Assembly: GCA_937897985.1 (NCBI GenBank)
Contig: CALCBD010000065.1
Span: 39,832-103,831, forward strand
Direction: 5' to 3'
Source: an uncultured Paludibacter sp.
Lineage (GTDB): Bacteria > Bacteroidota > Bacteroidia > Bacteroidales > Paludibacteraceae
DNA length: 64,000 nt
The notes under the pieces are model-generated. The model had not been told where the DNA came from, ran no database searches, and saw only the letters and a program-made list of their open reading frames with translations. The position numbers and the translations under genes are program-made. Below, piece after piece: positions 37,107 to 45,745 of this stretch (position 1 is the stretch's first letter; each line of letters begins with the position of its first letter).

Positions 37107-37209
37107 AACTGATCTGAGGGAAATTATAATTAAAATGACACGAAATAATACCGTAACATTTGGATTTAATAAAAAAAATCATTTAGTGTCAAAGTTATTC
37201 GAACTCTTT

Positions 37210-37217
37210 CATCTTTG
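37210..37217 (+). promoter_or_regulatory. Possible -7 box before the aldose 1-epimerase gene
   Basis: CATCTTTG at 37210-37217 differs from TAnnTTTG at one base and lies 24 nt before the ATG at 37242, the short spacing usual in this phylum. A TTG inside this box is in frame with the gene but is better explained as promoter than as start codon. No clear -33 box is seen. Confidence 0.4.
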
Positions 37218-37241
37218 CACATTTTAAATACTCGTAAAATA

Positions 37242-38414
37242 ATGAATATTAATCTCTTAAAATTTGCTATACTGAATTTTGCATGTGTATTCTTCATAAC
37301 AGTATCTGCAAAAAAACCTTCAATTGAAGTTACCCCGTTTGGAATAACTTCCACAGGTGATTCAGTTCATCTCTATCGATTGACAAACCAGAAGGGAGCA
37401 TCGATAGAATTTATCAACTATGGTTGCAGGATTGTAAGAATCATTGTTCAGGATAAATATGGAAATTTGGAAGATGTAGTGCCAGGATTTGAAAATATTA
37501 ATGATTTTGAGTTAGGAAATCAACGTTTTTTCGGTGCTTTAATCGGACGTTATGCCAACCGAATTACCGGGGGAAAATTTAAACTTGACAACACTGATTA
37601 TCAGTTGACCGTAAACAATATTCCAAATGGTTATCCTTGTCATCTTCATGGCGGTGAAAAAGGCTTTGATCGTGTAATGTGGAAAGCAACACCTTATCAA
37701 AATAAAGATACTGTTGGGGTGGTATTCTATCGTGTCAGTCCTGACGGAGAAGAAGGTTATCCCGGTAATCTAAAATGCACGGTAAACTATTCATGGTTAC
37801 CGGATAATACATGGCGAATAGAATATAAAGCTGAAACTGATAAACCTACAATAGTTAATCTTTCGCAACATTGTTACTTTAATCTGAAAGGCGAAGCAGG
37901 AGGTACAATTCTCGACCATTATCTGACTGTATATGGCGATTCCATTACACCCTGCAACGAAGGTTATACTGCTACCGGCGAAATCGTACCGGTTGAGAAT
38001 ACACCTTACGATTTCAGGACTCAGCACCGGATTATCGACCGGATTATTCAACCTAAAGATTCAATGAAAATTTTGGGAGGAAGCTCAGTCAATTGGATTC
38101 CGGCAAATGTCAACTGGGTATTAAAACATCAATCAGGAGTACTCTCAAAAGCTGCGTTTTTGTACGAACCTCAATCAGGGAGGACACTCGAAGTCCGGAC
38201 AACTGAACCCGGTTTGCTCATTTACACCGGACAAGGCATGTCGGAAAAAATAATCGGAAAAAATAAAAAGCCAATGACTAAATATGGTGGATTGATTTTA
38301 GAAACCATCCATTATCCCGATTCACCTAATCATCCGAATTTTCCTTCCTGTGTTTTACGACCCGGGGGAAAATATTACTCAAAAACTGAATTTCAGTTTG
38401 GATTTAAGTTCTGA
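37242..38414 (+). CDS. Aldose 1-epimerase (galactose mutarotase family), exported
   Basis: This enzyme interconverts the alpha and beta anomers of aldoses such as galactose. With the ATG at 37242 it has 390 residues and an N-terminal signal-like segment (NLLKFAILNFACVFFITVSA), so it probably works in the periplasm. Family motifs are the early NYGCRIVRIIVQDKYGNLEDVV, GRYANRITGGKF, HLHGGEKGFDRVMW (catalytic-base and substrate histidines), NLSQHCYFNLKGE and the late LETIHYPDSPNHPNFPSC. It would feed sugars released by the locus into uptake. It starts a unit with the two esterase genes (gaps of 27 nt each), ending at the terminator at 42355. Confidence 0.92.
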   Translation: MNINLLKFAILNFACVFFITVSAKKPSIEVTPFGITSTGDSVHLYRLTNQKGASIEFINYGCRIVRIIVQDKYGNLEDVVPGFENINDFELGNQRFFGALIGRYANRITGGKFKLDNTDYQLTVNNIPNGYPCHLHGGEKGFDRVMWKATPYQNKDTVGVVFYRVSPDGEEGYPGNLKCTVNYSWLPDNTWRIEYKAETDKPTIVNLSQHCYFNLKGEAGGTILDHYLTVYGDSITPCNEGYTATGEIVPVENTPYDFRTQHRIIDRIIQPKDSMKILGGSSVNWIPANVNWVLKHQSGVLSKAAFLYEPQSGRTLEVRTTEPGLLIYTGQGMSEKIIGKNKKPMTKYGGLILETIHYPDSPNHPNFPSCVLRPGGKYYSKTEFQFGFKF

Positions 38415-38441
38415 TCAACAATCTTTAAATATCATTAAAAC

Positions 38442-40349
38442 ATGAGAAGATCATTATTTTTACTCTCAATGTTTGTATGCATTTGTATACAGGCACAAAA
38501 TGTCGTTTTTCTAAAAACCGGCGGCACAGGCAACGGGGCATCACCTTCTACTCCTACCGGTAGCTTAAACACAGCTTACAAAACCATCGAAGATGCCGGT
38601 GGTGAAGGAACTATCGTTATCGTCGATAAATTCATTTGTACAGCAGCTTTCGCACGCAATGTGCCAAAATCTGAAAATATCACTATCACTTCTAAGTACG
38701 GTGGCATTGACTATCGCGATGGGAATCCGAATTGTATATTGACAATCAACAGTGGAATTCGCTGGACATTGTACCGTCCTACAACATTTGAAAACATAAC
38801 TTTTGATGCGGGTGCTGCTACCACTCCTTACATTTTATTTGTCGCCAATTTTCATCCTGTTATAATGGGTGAAGGCATTATTGTAAATGGATTTCCTACA
38901 ACTGAAATTGCGACGGGACTGAGTATACTCGGAGGATCTCAAAACGGACAAACCGGAGTACCGGTTACTACTGATGTCGATTCACATATCACCATTAAAA
39001 GCGGTAAATTTATTGTAATCGGTTTTAACCGTCAAATTACGGGTACTTACACCGGAAGAGCATACATCAATATTTCGGGTGGCGAAATTCCTGCAATTTA
39101 TAACGGTTCAGTATCCGGAGGTGTTGGAGGAAGTTTAAATCTGGTGATTTCAGGTGGAATTTTTAATGGAGCCATTTATGCTTGTTCCGAAAATATAGCC
39201 CGCCCGCGTGACTCAAAAGCATCCGGCGACGCTTTTATAAAAATTACAGGTGGTAATTTTTCAAAATGCTTAGGTATTTTTGCCGGTATGGATGGAATCT
39301 CAAAAGTCGATTTATCTGAATTTCAGGATTTAGGTATGGTCAAACGACGTCTTTATGATTGCGATACGCTGATAACAGCTGATAAAAAAATTCCGTATTT
39401 AACACCAAACGAAGTTTTTGACTATGGTTCGTTTACTGATTCGAAAGGTCAAAAGATACCCTACCGTATTTATTATCCAACCAACTTCGATGAATCAAAA
39501 AAATATCCTTTGGTGCTGTTTTTGCACGGTAACGGTTCACGTGGAGACGATAATGAAACACAACTTCTATCGGGAGGTTCAGCCTTTATATCAAATTTAA
39601 TCAACAGTGGAAATGAATGTATTGTTTTGGCTCCACAATGTCCGTCGAGTAGCGAATGGGTTTCAACTTATCCGGGAAATGCAGGATATACAGTTGAATC
39701 TATACCTATGAGCAGTTACCTGAATGCTTCAAAGGAGCTACTTGATAGCATTATGCTAAAAACAAGCGTTGACAAATTACGTGTTTACGTCTCAGGTGCT
39801 TCCAACGGTGGAGGAGCTTCATGGGATTTGATGTGTCGTTTTCCAACTCTTTTTGCTGCCGGCATACCAATGATGGGATGTGGTGAATCGTCAAATGCAG
39901 CGGCAATTGGGAGTTTATTAAAAGAAATTCCTATCTGGACATTTCATGGGGACGCCGATGGAACATTATCAGTAGAAGGCACACGCGGAATTGTTGCTGC
40001 CATCCGAAACTCAGGTGGCACGAAAATTCAATATACTGAATATCCGGGTGTTGACCATGAAATCTGGTTATTTTCGGCACACGAAGGATTGATTGATTGG
40101 CTTTTTTCACAAACACGCAACAATATTGTTTCAAGCGTTAATCATCTAAATTTGAAAACACCGAAAATTTTTACTGAAGCAGGAAAAATTAATATAATTC
40201 CCGAAGATTCGGCAAATATTAAAATATTCAATATGTCCGGGTCTCTTTTAGTAAATACCGTGATAAAAGGGAAAACATCTTTTGCAATAACTTCAGGGAC
40301 ATATATAGTAAAAGCTGATCAGGTAATAACTCACGTTACCGTCAGATAA
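38442..40349 (+). CDS. Secreted beta-helix/esterase fusion with T9SS tail (first copy)
   Basis: The 635-residue protein has a signal peptide (to about 19), an N-terminal module of about 300 residues beginning NVVFLKTGGTGNGASP, with Gly-rich strand-turn repeats (HITIKSGKFIVIGF, YINISGGEIPAIY, LNLVISGGIFNGAIY) suggesting a parallel beta-helix, and an alpha/beta-hydrolase domain (about 325-550). The hydrolase has the oxyanion motif LHGNGSRGDDN, the nucleophile S454 in GASNGG, an acid near D504/D506 (HGDADGTL) and H539 (GVDHEIW), so it is probably an active carbohydrate esterase, for example acetyl or feruloyl type (inference). The last about 70 residues look like a T9SS sorting domain (IKIFNMSGSLLV). 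It is paralogous to the next gene. Confidence 0.82.
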   Translation: MRRSLFLLSMFVCICIQAQNVVFLKTGGTGNGASPSTPTGSLNTAYKTIEDAGGEGTIVIVDKFICTAAFARNVPKSENITITSKYGGIDYRDGNPNCILTINSGIRWTLYRPTTFENITFDAGAATTPYILFVANFHPVIMGEGIIVNGFPTTEIATGLSILGGSQNGQTGVPVTTDVDSHITIKSGKFIVIGFNRQITGTYTGRAYINISGGEIPAIYNGSVSGGVGGSLNLVISGGIFNGAIYACSENIARPRDSKASGDAFIKITGGNFSKCLGIFAGMDGISKVDLSEFQDLGMVKRRLYDCDTLITADKKIPYLTPNEVFDYGSFTDSKGQKIPYRIYYPTNFDESKKYPLVLFLHGNGSRGDDNETQLLSGGSAFISNLINSGNECIVLAPQCPSSSEWVSTYPGNAGYTVESIPMSSYLNASKELLDSIMLKTSVDKLRVYVSGASNGGGASWDLMCRFPTLFAAGIPMMGCGESSNAAAIGSLLKEIPIWTFHGDADGTLSVEGTRGIVAAIRNSGGTKIQYTEYPGVDHEIWLFSAHEGLIDWLFSQTRNNIVSSVNHLNLKTPKIFTEAGKINIIPEDSANIKIFNMSGSLLVNTVIKGKTSFAITSGTYIVKADQVITHVTVR

Positions 40350-40376
40350 ACTATCTTATCATTAAATACAATTATT

Positions 40377-42314
40377 ATGAAAAGACTTGTATTGCTAATG
40401 CTTTTGATCACAGCTTCTTGCGTAGGTTGGGCTGAAAATGTAGCTTTTCTGAAAACCGGTGGTACCGGAGATGGATTATCTCCGGTAAATCCTACCGGAT
40501 CGATTAATACTGCTTATAAAATTCTTGAAGATGCCGGTGGAGGCGGAACGATTGTTTTAGTCGACAAATTTACACTATCTGCAAATTTTATGAGAGCTGT
40601 AACGAATACATTGGTGGTTAAACTTACGTCAAAGTACAATGGAATTGATTATCGACAAGGTAATCCAAATTGTGCACTAACTGTCGGAACAACAGGTTTT
40701 CGCTATGTGTTAAATGGACCGCACACATTTGAAAACATAACATTCAAAGGAAATACTGCCCTAACAACAACCAATTATATCCTTTTTATTGCAAATTACA
40801 ATGCAATCACTATGGGTGAAGGTATAAATGTTACCGATTTCCCTTCAACTGTTATTTCGAGCTCCTGTTCTATCGTCGGAGGCTCCCAACAGGGACAGTC
40901 AGGAACACCTGCTTCTCTTAACCTCGATACGCACATAACTGTTAACAGTGGAAAATTCATTGTGGTTGGATTTAATCGACAAATTACAAGCACGTATACA
41001 GGAACGTCACATGTTAATATCACAGGAGGAGAAATTACGACACTATACGGAGGCTCAATAAACGGAGGAGTGGGAGGTAACTTTGATTTGAATATCTCAG
41101 GAGGTATTTACACCGGGACAATATATGCCGGCAACAGGGATAATGTAAATGCTGCTTCAGGAAAAACGACCATGGTTGTTTCTGGTGGAGATTTCAATTC
41201 ATGTCCGGCAATTGTTGGGTTGATGGATGGTGGAGCCACTATTGATTTATCAGCATATAATAATATTGGCTTCATGAAGCGAAGACTTTATTATTTTGAT
41301 AATCTCATAACAAAAGATGGTATTGTACCTTTTCTTACACCGAACAAGGTTTTCAACTACGGCAGTTTTACTGATGCAACTGGCTTGACAATTCCATATC
41401 GAATCCGGATTCCTGATAATTACGATTTAACAAAGAAATACCCGATATTATTTGATTTACATGATAATGGCTCACGTGGAAATGATAACACTTTGCAGGT
41501 TACTTCAACCGGATCTGCTTTTTTGTCAACTGTTTTAAATAGTGGACACGAGTGTATTATTTTGGCTCCTCAATGTGCCGACACCACCAGTTGGGTACAA
41601 GTATATCCCGGGAACGCAGGTTACACAGTCGGTGGAATTCCAATGAGTCGTTATTTGAAAGCCGCTAAAGAGTTATTTGATACTATAATTCAAAATTATA
41701 GCGTTGATTTAAACCGTCTCTATATCTTTGGTTCTTCAAATGGCGGAGGAGCTACTTGGGATTTGATGTGCAGGTTTCCCAGACTTTTTGCAGCAGGTAT
41801 TCCTATGGCAGGTTGTGGTGAATCTTCCAATGCATCTGCAATTTCTGATTCGCTCATCAATATACCAATATGGACATTCCATGGTGACGCAGATTTAACA
41901 CTTCCGGTGTCAGGTACACGTGGTATTGTAAATGCAATTAAAGCTTCCGGCGGAACAAAAATCAACTATACCGAATTTCCTGGTGTAGATCATGGCGTAT
42001 GGTGGGTAGCATCATCTACTGAAGGACTGGTAGACTGGCTCTTTGATCAAGAAAAAACTTCAGATATTGAAACTTCCGTTTCCTCAAAATTTTCAAATTT
42101 CGTTAATATTGAAAATCCGGCAAAAAATTTACTTCGAATAAAATTATCCGGGTCCGCTATGATTGAACTTTTTACTCTGACAGGTCAGAGTATTTCAAAG
42201 ATTGAGTTACCTTCCGGTGAAAATGTTCTGCCAATTTATTTGCAACAAGGTATTTATCTTATACGAATAATGTTTTCCAATCAGGTATTTTCACGTAAAA
42301 TCATGATTGAATAA
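40377..42314 (+). CDS. Secreted beta-helix/esterase fusion with T9SS tail (second copy)
   Basis: The 645-residue paralogue of the preceding protein has the same layout: signal peptide, beta-helix module (NVAFLKTGGTGDGLSP onward), alpha/beta-hydrolase and T9SS tail (IELFTLTGQSISKIEL). Nucleophile S454 (GSSNGGG), the acid HGDADLTL and histidine GVDHGVW are conserved. One difference is notable: the oxyanion-hole motif reads LHDNGSRGND, with Asp where the first copy and most relatives have Gly. This may alter or reduce activity. Its N-terminal module is far closer to that of the 42744 gene than to its neighbour. It ends just before a strong terminator. Confidence 0.82.
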   Translation: MKRLVLLMLLITASCVGWAENVAFLKTGGTGDGLSPVNPTGSINTAYKILEDAGGGGTIVLVDKFTLSANFMRAVTNTLVVKLTSKYNGIDYRQGNPNCALTVGTTGFRYVLNGPHTFENITFKGNTALTTTNYILFIANYNAITMGEGINVTDFPSTVISSSCSIVGGSQQGQSGTPASLNLDTHITVNSGKFIVVGFNRQITSTYTGTSHVNITGGEITTLYGGSINGGVGGNFDLNISGGIYTGTIYAGNRDNVNAASGKTTMVVSGGDFNSCPAIVGLMDGGATIDLSAYNNIGFMKRRLYYFDNLITKDGIVPFLTPNKVFNYGSFTDATGLTIPYRIRIPDNYDLTKKYPILFDLHDNGSRGNDNTLQVTSTGSAFLSTVLNSGHECIILAPQCADTTSWVQVYPGNAGYTVGGIPMSRYLKAAKELFDTIIQNYSVDLNRLYIFGSSNGGGATWDLMCRFPRLFAAGIPMAGCGESSNASAISDSLINIPIWTFHGDADLTLPVSGTRGIVNAIKASGGTKINYTEFPGVDHGVWWVASSTEGLVDWLFDQEKTSDIETSVSSKFSNFVNIENPAKNLLRIKLSGSAMIELFTLTGQSISKIELPSGENVLPIYLQQGIYLIRIMFSNQVFSRKIMIE

Positions 42315-42354
42315 CTGTAAATATTATCGTTCAATCAAATAATTTTGTGAGGAA

Positions 42355-42390
42355 TGGGGCTGTCTCAATCAGGAGACAGCCCCATTTTTA
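42355..42390 (+). terminator. Rho-independent terminator after the esterase unit
   Basis: TGGGGCTGTCTC (42355-42366) and GAGACAGCCCCA (42373-42384) form a perfect 12-bp stem with a 6-nt loop, followed by TTTTTA. The stem shares GGCTGTCTC with the terminator at 47069-47100. Confidence 0.9.
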
Positions 42391-42628
42391 ATTCATTTTC
42401 TGAATAAACTAAACGAACCTGTAGTTTATACTTATCTAAAAGTATATATCGGATACAAATTTAAAATTGACTGTAATGCAAAATGCAATATTTTAACAAA
42501 AATCTTATAAATAAACTCTCTTATAATTAAATATATTTCAGATAAATACAACATAAGCGTATTCAATTTCATGAATTTTTTAATAGAATCAGAAATTGAT
42601 TTTTTTATTCTATTATATGAATTTATAG

Positions 42629-42662
42629 TTGTATAACTACAATTTTATTATATATAATTTTG
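42629..42662 (+). promoter_or_regulatory. Promoter sharing a 36-nt block with the 18393 operon promoter
   Basis: The -7 box TAATTTTG (42655-42662) lies 23 nt after TTG (42629-42631), the same arrangement and mostly the same bases as 18333-18366 (31 of 36 identical over 42629-42664). The conserved spacer AATTTTATTATAT is a candidate operator of the hybrid regulator. The leader to the ATG is about 75 nt. Confidence 0.65.
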
Positions 42663-42743
42663 TCTATCATTTTTTATAAAAAACAACTAATTATGTTATA
42701 ACTAAAGCAATTAAAAGTAAGTTATCATTTAAATTTAATTATC

Positions 42744-45263
42744 ATGAAAAGAAATGTACTATTTATATTTTTAATCTTAGCTCATTGTATGAGTTGGGCA
42801 GAAAATGTAGCTTTTCTGAAAACAGGAGGTACAGGCGATGGATTATCTCCCGCAAACCCTACCGGATCGATTAATACAGCTTATAAAATTCTTGAGGATG
42901 CAGGCGGAGGTGGAACAATTGTTTTAGTCGACAAGTTTGCACTTTCAGCAAATTTTATGAGAGCTGTGGCAAATACATTGGAAGTTAAAATCACGTCAAA
43001 ATACAATGGAATAGATTATCGTCAAAGCAATCCAAATTGTGCACTAACCGTTGGAACTGCCGGATTTCGCTATGTTTTAAATGGTCCGCATACTTTTGAA
43101 AACATTACATTTAAGGGAAATACAGCATTGACAACAACCAATTACATCCTTTTTATCGCAAATTACAATGCAATTACCATGGGTGAAGGTATAGTTGTTA
43201 CCGATTTTCCTTCAACTGTTATGACAAATTCATGTTCAATACTCGGAGGTATCCAACAAGGTCAAACCGGACCTACCTCTACCAGCATTAATCCAAGTAT
43301 AACTATTAAAACGGGAAAGTTTATACTTGTCGGTTTTAACAGGCAGGTTACAAGTACAACATATACAGGAACTGCTCATATTAACATTCAGGGCGGAGAA
43401 ATTATAAATCTTTACGGAGGATCAATACTGGCCGGAAAGGGAGGAAATCTGCAATTAAATATTTCAGGGGGAACTTTTTCAGGAAAGATTTATGCCGGTC
43501 ATTTTACCGATGCCAATAATCGTGGGGTCTCAAACTCTGATGTAAGTATCACCGGTGGAGATTTTTCAACCTGTACGGGGATAATTGGATTAGTAAATGA
43601 AAATGGAATTGCAAACGGTGGAACCTCATCAATAAATTTTTGTTCACACTCTGATCAAAGCTATATTTCAACATTAGTATCCGGATTTGTAACTCAATTA
43701 TGTAATAATACTGTTACTATTGCTAATAGTACAGCCATATCCTTACTTCCAAATATCAATTCATCAAGTGAAATAGTTGTAAATAATGGAATTTTATTAA
43801 CAATCGATGCCAATACAGTTGTAAAAACCATAAAAGCTGTACCCGGCGCAAAAATCAATATATCCGGCACAAATACCATTTCTTCAGATTCACTAATCCT
43901 ACAAAGTGACGTATCAGGAACAGCCACTTTAACAGATAATTTTGAAACTCCGACAATCAACGCCATAGTTAAGCAAAATGTTTCACATGGTCGTAACTGG
44001 TATTTAAGCTCTCCTATCTCAAACGGGAATACCACAGATCTCAATCTTGGCGACAGCGTTGTACAATACAATGAAACTTTGAAAAAGTGGGAAAAAGTAA
44101 CTGGGAATTTGACTCCTGGCCGGGGATATATACAAACAGCTGTTAGCGGACACGGTTCAAACGGCACTGTGAAATTTAGCGGAATTACAAATTCAGGAGA
44201 TGTAAATTTTCAATTAACACGTACCGAATCCGGCTCAAGTAGTGGATTTAATCTGGTAGGAAATCCGTATCCCTCCTACTTGGATTTTGCAAAAACAGCT
44301 GCGGCAAATACTAATATTTTACCTTCGATATGGTTTCGTACCATGGATAATGATGGGAACTATACATTTTCAACTATAAATGTAGCTGCATATTTGGAAG
44401 ACAATGCGAATCCCCCGGTAATAACCGTTAATAACGCCAATACTACAATCACAACATATATTCCGCCAATGCAGGCATATTGGGTACGACTAAATTCAGA
44501 TCCATCTTCAACAAGTTATACTGTTTCAAATGCAATGCGTACTCACTCAGATAATGTCGGAAACACCTTAAAAGCTCCGGCGCCAAAAACAAAGTCGCAG
44601 CCTATCCTTCGCCTGCAGGTTACAAATGGTCTGAAAAGTGATGAAACAGTGATTTATTTCAATGTAAATGCCTCGAATTTACTTGATAAATTCGACTCCC
44701 CTAAAATGTCAAATAAGAGCACTTCTGTGCCGGAAATCTACACTATTGCGAATGATGAACAACTGACTATAAATGGCTTAAATCCATCTGCTTACAACAC
44801 GGAATTGCCAATAGGTTTTTCGACACAACAAGCGGGAACTGCCTTTTGCATCAAAGCTTCTCAGTTCGACAATTTTGAGTCTGACACACAAATTTTATTG
44901 CATGATTATCTATTGAATACAACTCAAGATTTAACCGTTTCGGATTATAAGTTCTCATCAGAAGCCCTGTCAACCACTTCGCGGTTTAAGTTAACTTTCA
45001 AAACACCATCAGTTGCAACAGGAATTAATAATGAAGATAACGAATATATCCTGGTTTCGGCCCGAAATAAACAGATTTTCGTAAATGGCGCAGCACTCAA
45101 CGGAGCGGTTATTGAAGTGTTAAATACATTAGGTCAGAAAGTTTTTTCAAGTAAAATTAACGGTACAAGTTTTCAAGCAAATAATAATTATCTTTCGGGT
45201 ACATATTTGGTAAAAATCTCGAATGGGAATAAATGTATAAGTAGAAAAATTATTATTAATTGA
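42744..45263 (+). CDS. Secreted beta-helix protein with adhesin-like C-terminus and T9SS tail
   Basis: The 839-residue protein opens with a signal peptide and the same beta-helix module as the two esterase fusions (to about residue 300; nearly identical to the second copy through about residue 165). Instead of a hydrolase it continues with beta-rich segments: a repeat-like stretch (TIANSTAISLLPNINSSSEIV...), then GRNWYLSSPISNGNTTDLNLG and GFNLVGNPYPSYLDF, a pattern frequent in T9SS surface proteins, and a C-terminal sorting domain (VIEVLNTLGQKVFSSKI). No catalytic motif is seen. A binding or scaffold role beside the esterases is likely. It has its own promoter and is followed by a hairpin at 45313. 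Confidence 0.75.
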   Translation: MKRNVLFIFLILAHCMSWAENVAFLKTGGTGDGLSPANPTGSINTAYKILEDAGGGGTIVLVDKFALSANFMRAVANTLEVKITSKYNGIDYRQSNPNCALTVGTAGFRYVLNGPHTFENITFKGNTALTTTNYILFIANYNAITMGEGIVVTDFPSTVMTNSCSILGGIQQGQTGPTSTSINPSITIKTGKFILVGFNRQVTSTTYTGTAHINIQGGEIINLYGGSILAGKGGNLQLNISGGTFSGKIYAGHFTDANNRGVSNSDVSITGGDFSTCTGIIGLVNENGIANGGTSSINFCSHSDQSYISTLVSGFVTQLCNNTVTIANSTAISLLPNINSSSEIVVNNGILLTIDANTVVKTIKAVPGAKINISGTNTISSDSLILQSDVSGTATLTDNFETPTINAIVKQNVSHGRNWYLSSPISNGNTTDLNLGDSVVQYNETLKKWEKVTGNLTPGRGYIQTAVSGHGSNGTVKFSGITNSGDVNFQLTRTESGSSSGFNLVGNPYPSYLDFAKTAAANTNILPSIWFRTMDNDGNYTFSTINVAAYLEDNANPPVITVNNANTTITTYIPPMQAYWVRLNSDPSSTSYTVSNAMRTHSDNVGNTLKAPAPKTKSQPILRLQVTNGLKSDETVIYFNVNASNLLDKFDSPKMSNKSTSVPEIYTIANDEQLTINGLNPSAYNTELPIGFSTQQAGTAFCIKASQFDNFESDTQILLHDYLLNTTQDLTVSDYKFSSEALSTTSRFKLTFKTPSVATGINNEDNEYILVSARNKQIFVNGAALNGAVIEVLNTLGQKVFSSKINGTSFQANNNYLSGTYLVKISNGNKCISRKIIIN

Positions 45264-45312
45264 CAACTGTCTTTATTCGCATAAAGTGCTTGTTTAGTTT
45301 TGTAGATGCCTG

Positions 45313-45342
45313 TGTCCCACCGTGTTATTTTACGGTGGGACA
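45313..45342 (+). terminator. Strong hairpin, terminator or small-ORF leader structure
   Basis: TGTCCCACCGT (45313-45323) and ACGGTGGGACA (45332-45342) form a perfect 11-bp stem with an 8-nt loop, 50 nt after the preceding stop codon. No U-tract follows. A -7-like TAGTTTTG (45295-45302) would start transcription just before it, so it could instead be a 5' leader hairpin of the small ORF at 45380. Confidence 0.65.
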
Positions 45343-45379
45343 ACAAGATTAGATCTTTAAAAATTGAAAAAAAAAAATT

Positions 45380-45544
45380 ATGAATACAGAAAAAATACAT
45401 TACAGTCAACCGGTGATAACCGGAGTTGATTTGGATAACGAAATTTCTTTGCAACTGGAATCCACTCCTCCCGAAGGACCTAATGAAACCAGAAATTTAC
45501 AGGAAAATTATAATAATGCAGTATTTACCGAAGTTGTTACTTAA
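45380..45544 (+). CDS. Small 54-residue protein of unknown function
   Basis: The frame from the ATG at 45380 to the TAA at 45542-45544 encodes 54 residues starting MNTEKIHYSQPVITGVDLDN and containing EISLQLESTPPEGPNETR. It is acidic, with no signal peptide and no membrane segment. The layout (Tyr-x-x-Pro-x-Ile early, then an acidic EISLxLES-PPxGP segment) resembles short uncharacterised Bacteroidales ORFs I have seen beside secreted-protein genes, but I can assign no function. It lies 38 nt after a strong hairpin and 201 nt before the GH5-like gene. Confidence 0.6.
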   Translation: MNTEKIHYSQPVITGVDLDNEISLQLESTPPEGPNETRNLQENYNNAVFTEVVT

Positions 45545-45700
45545 TTTAAATAATAACCGCTCTTATGAAGTAACACTTTTGCTGAATCTGAATATTTAGC
45601 TTATTTATATGATAATTATCAATTAGTCTTTGTTTATGCAGGAGTATATCTATTGGCTACTGATATTCATAGCCAGCAATAGGTGTCGACTTTCATTCTT

Positions 45701-45708
45701 TACTTTTG
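45701..45708 (+). promoter_or_regulatory. -7 promoter box for the GH5-like gene
   Basis: TACTTTTG at 45701-45708 fits TAnnTTTG and lies 38 nt before the ATG. Upstream are TATATCTA (45645-45652) and an imperfect inverted repeat (TATTGGCTA...TAGCCAGCAATA, 45651-45682), both possible regulator sites. Confidence 0.5.
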
Positions 45709-45745
45709 AAACTTATTTCCCAATGTTTACATTTATTTGATACGT

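Larger units (their letters stand above)
42315..42743. other. Intergenic region between the second esterase and the third beta-helix gene
   Basis: The 429-nt AT-rich gap contains the terminator at 42355-42390 and the promoter at 42629-42662. No coding frame is supported in between. It makes the 42744 gene a separate transcription unit. Confidence 0.7.

Noticed and set aside
37215..37241. TTG start for the aldose 1-epimerase, nine codons upstream of the ATG
   Set aside because: The TTG is inside a TAnnTTTG-like promoter box, and the ATG at 37242 gives a cleaner signal peptide.
43694..44167. 157-codon antisense frame over the third beta-helix gene
   Set aside because: It is complementary to a well-supported secreted protein and looks like a by-product of its codon bias.
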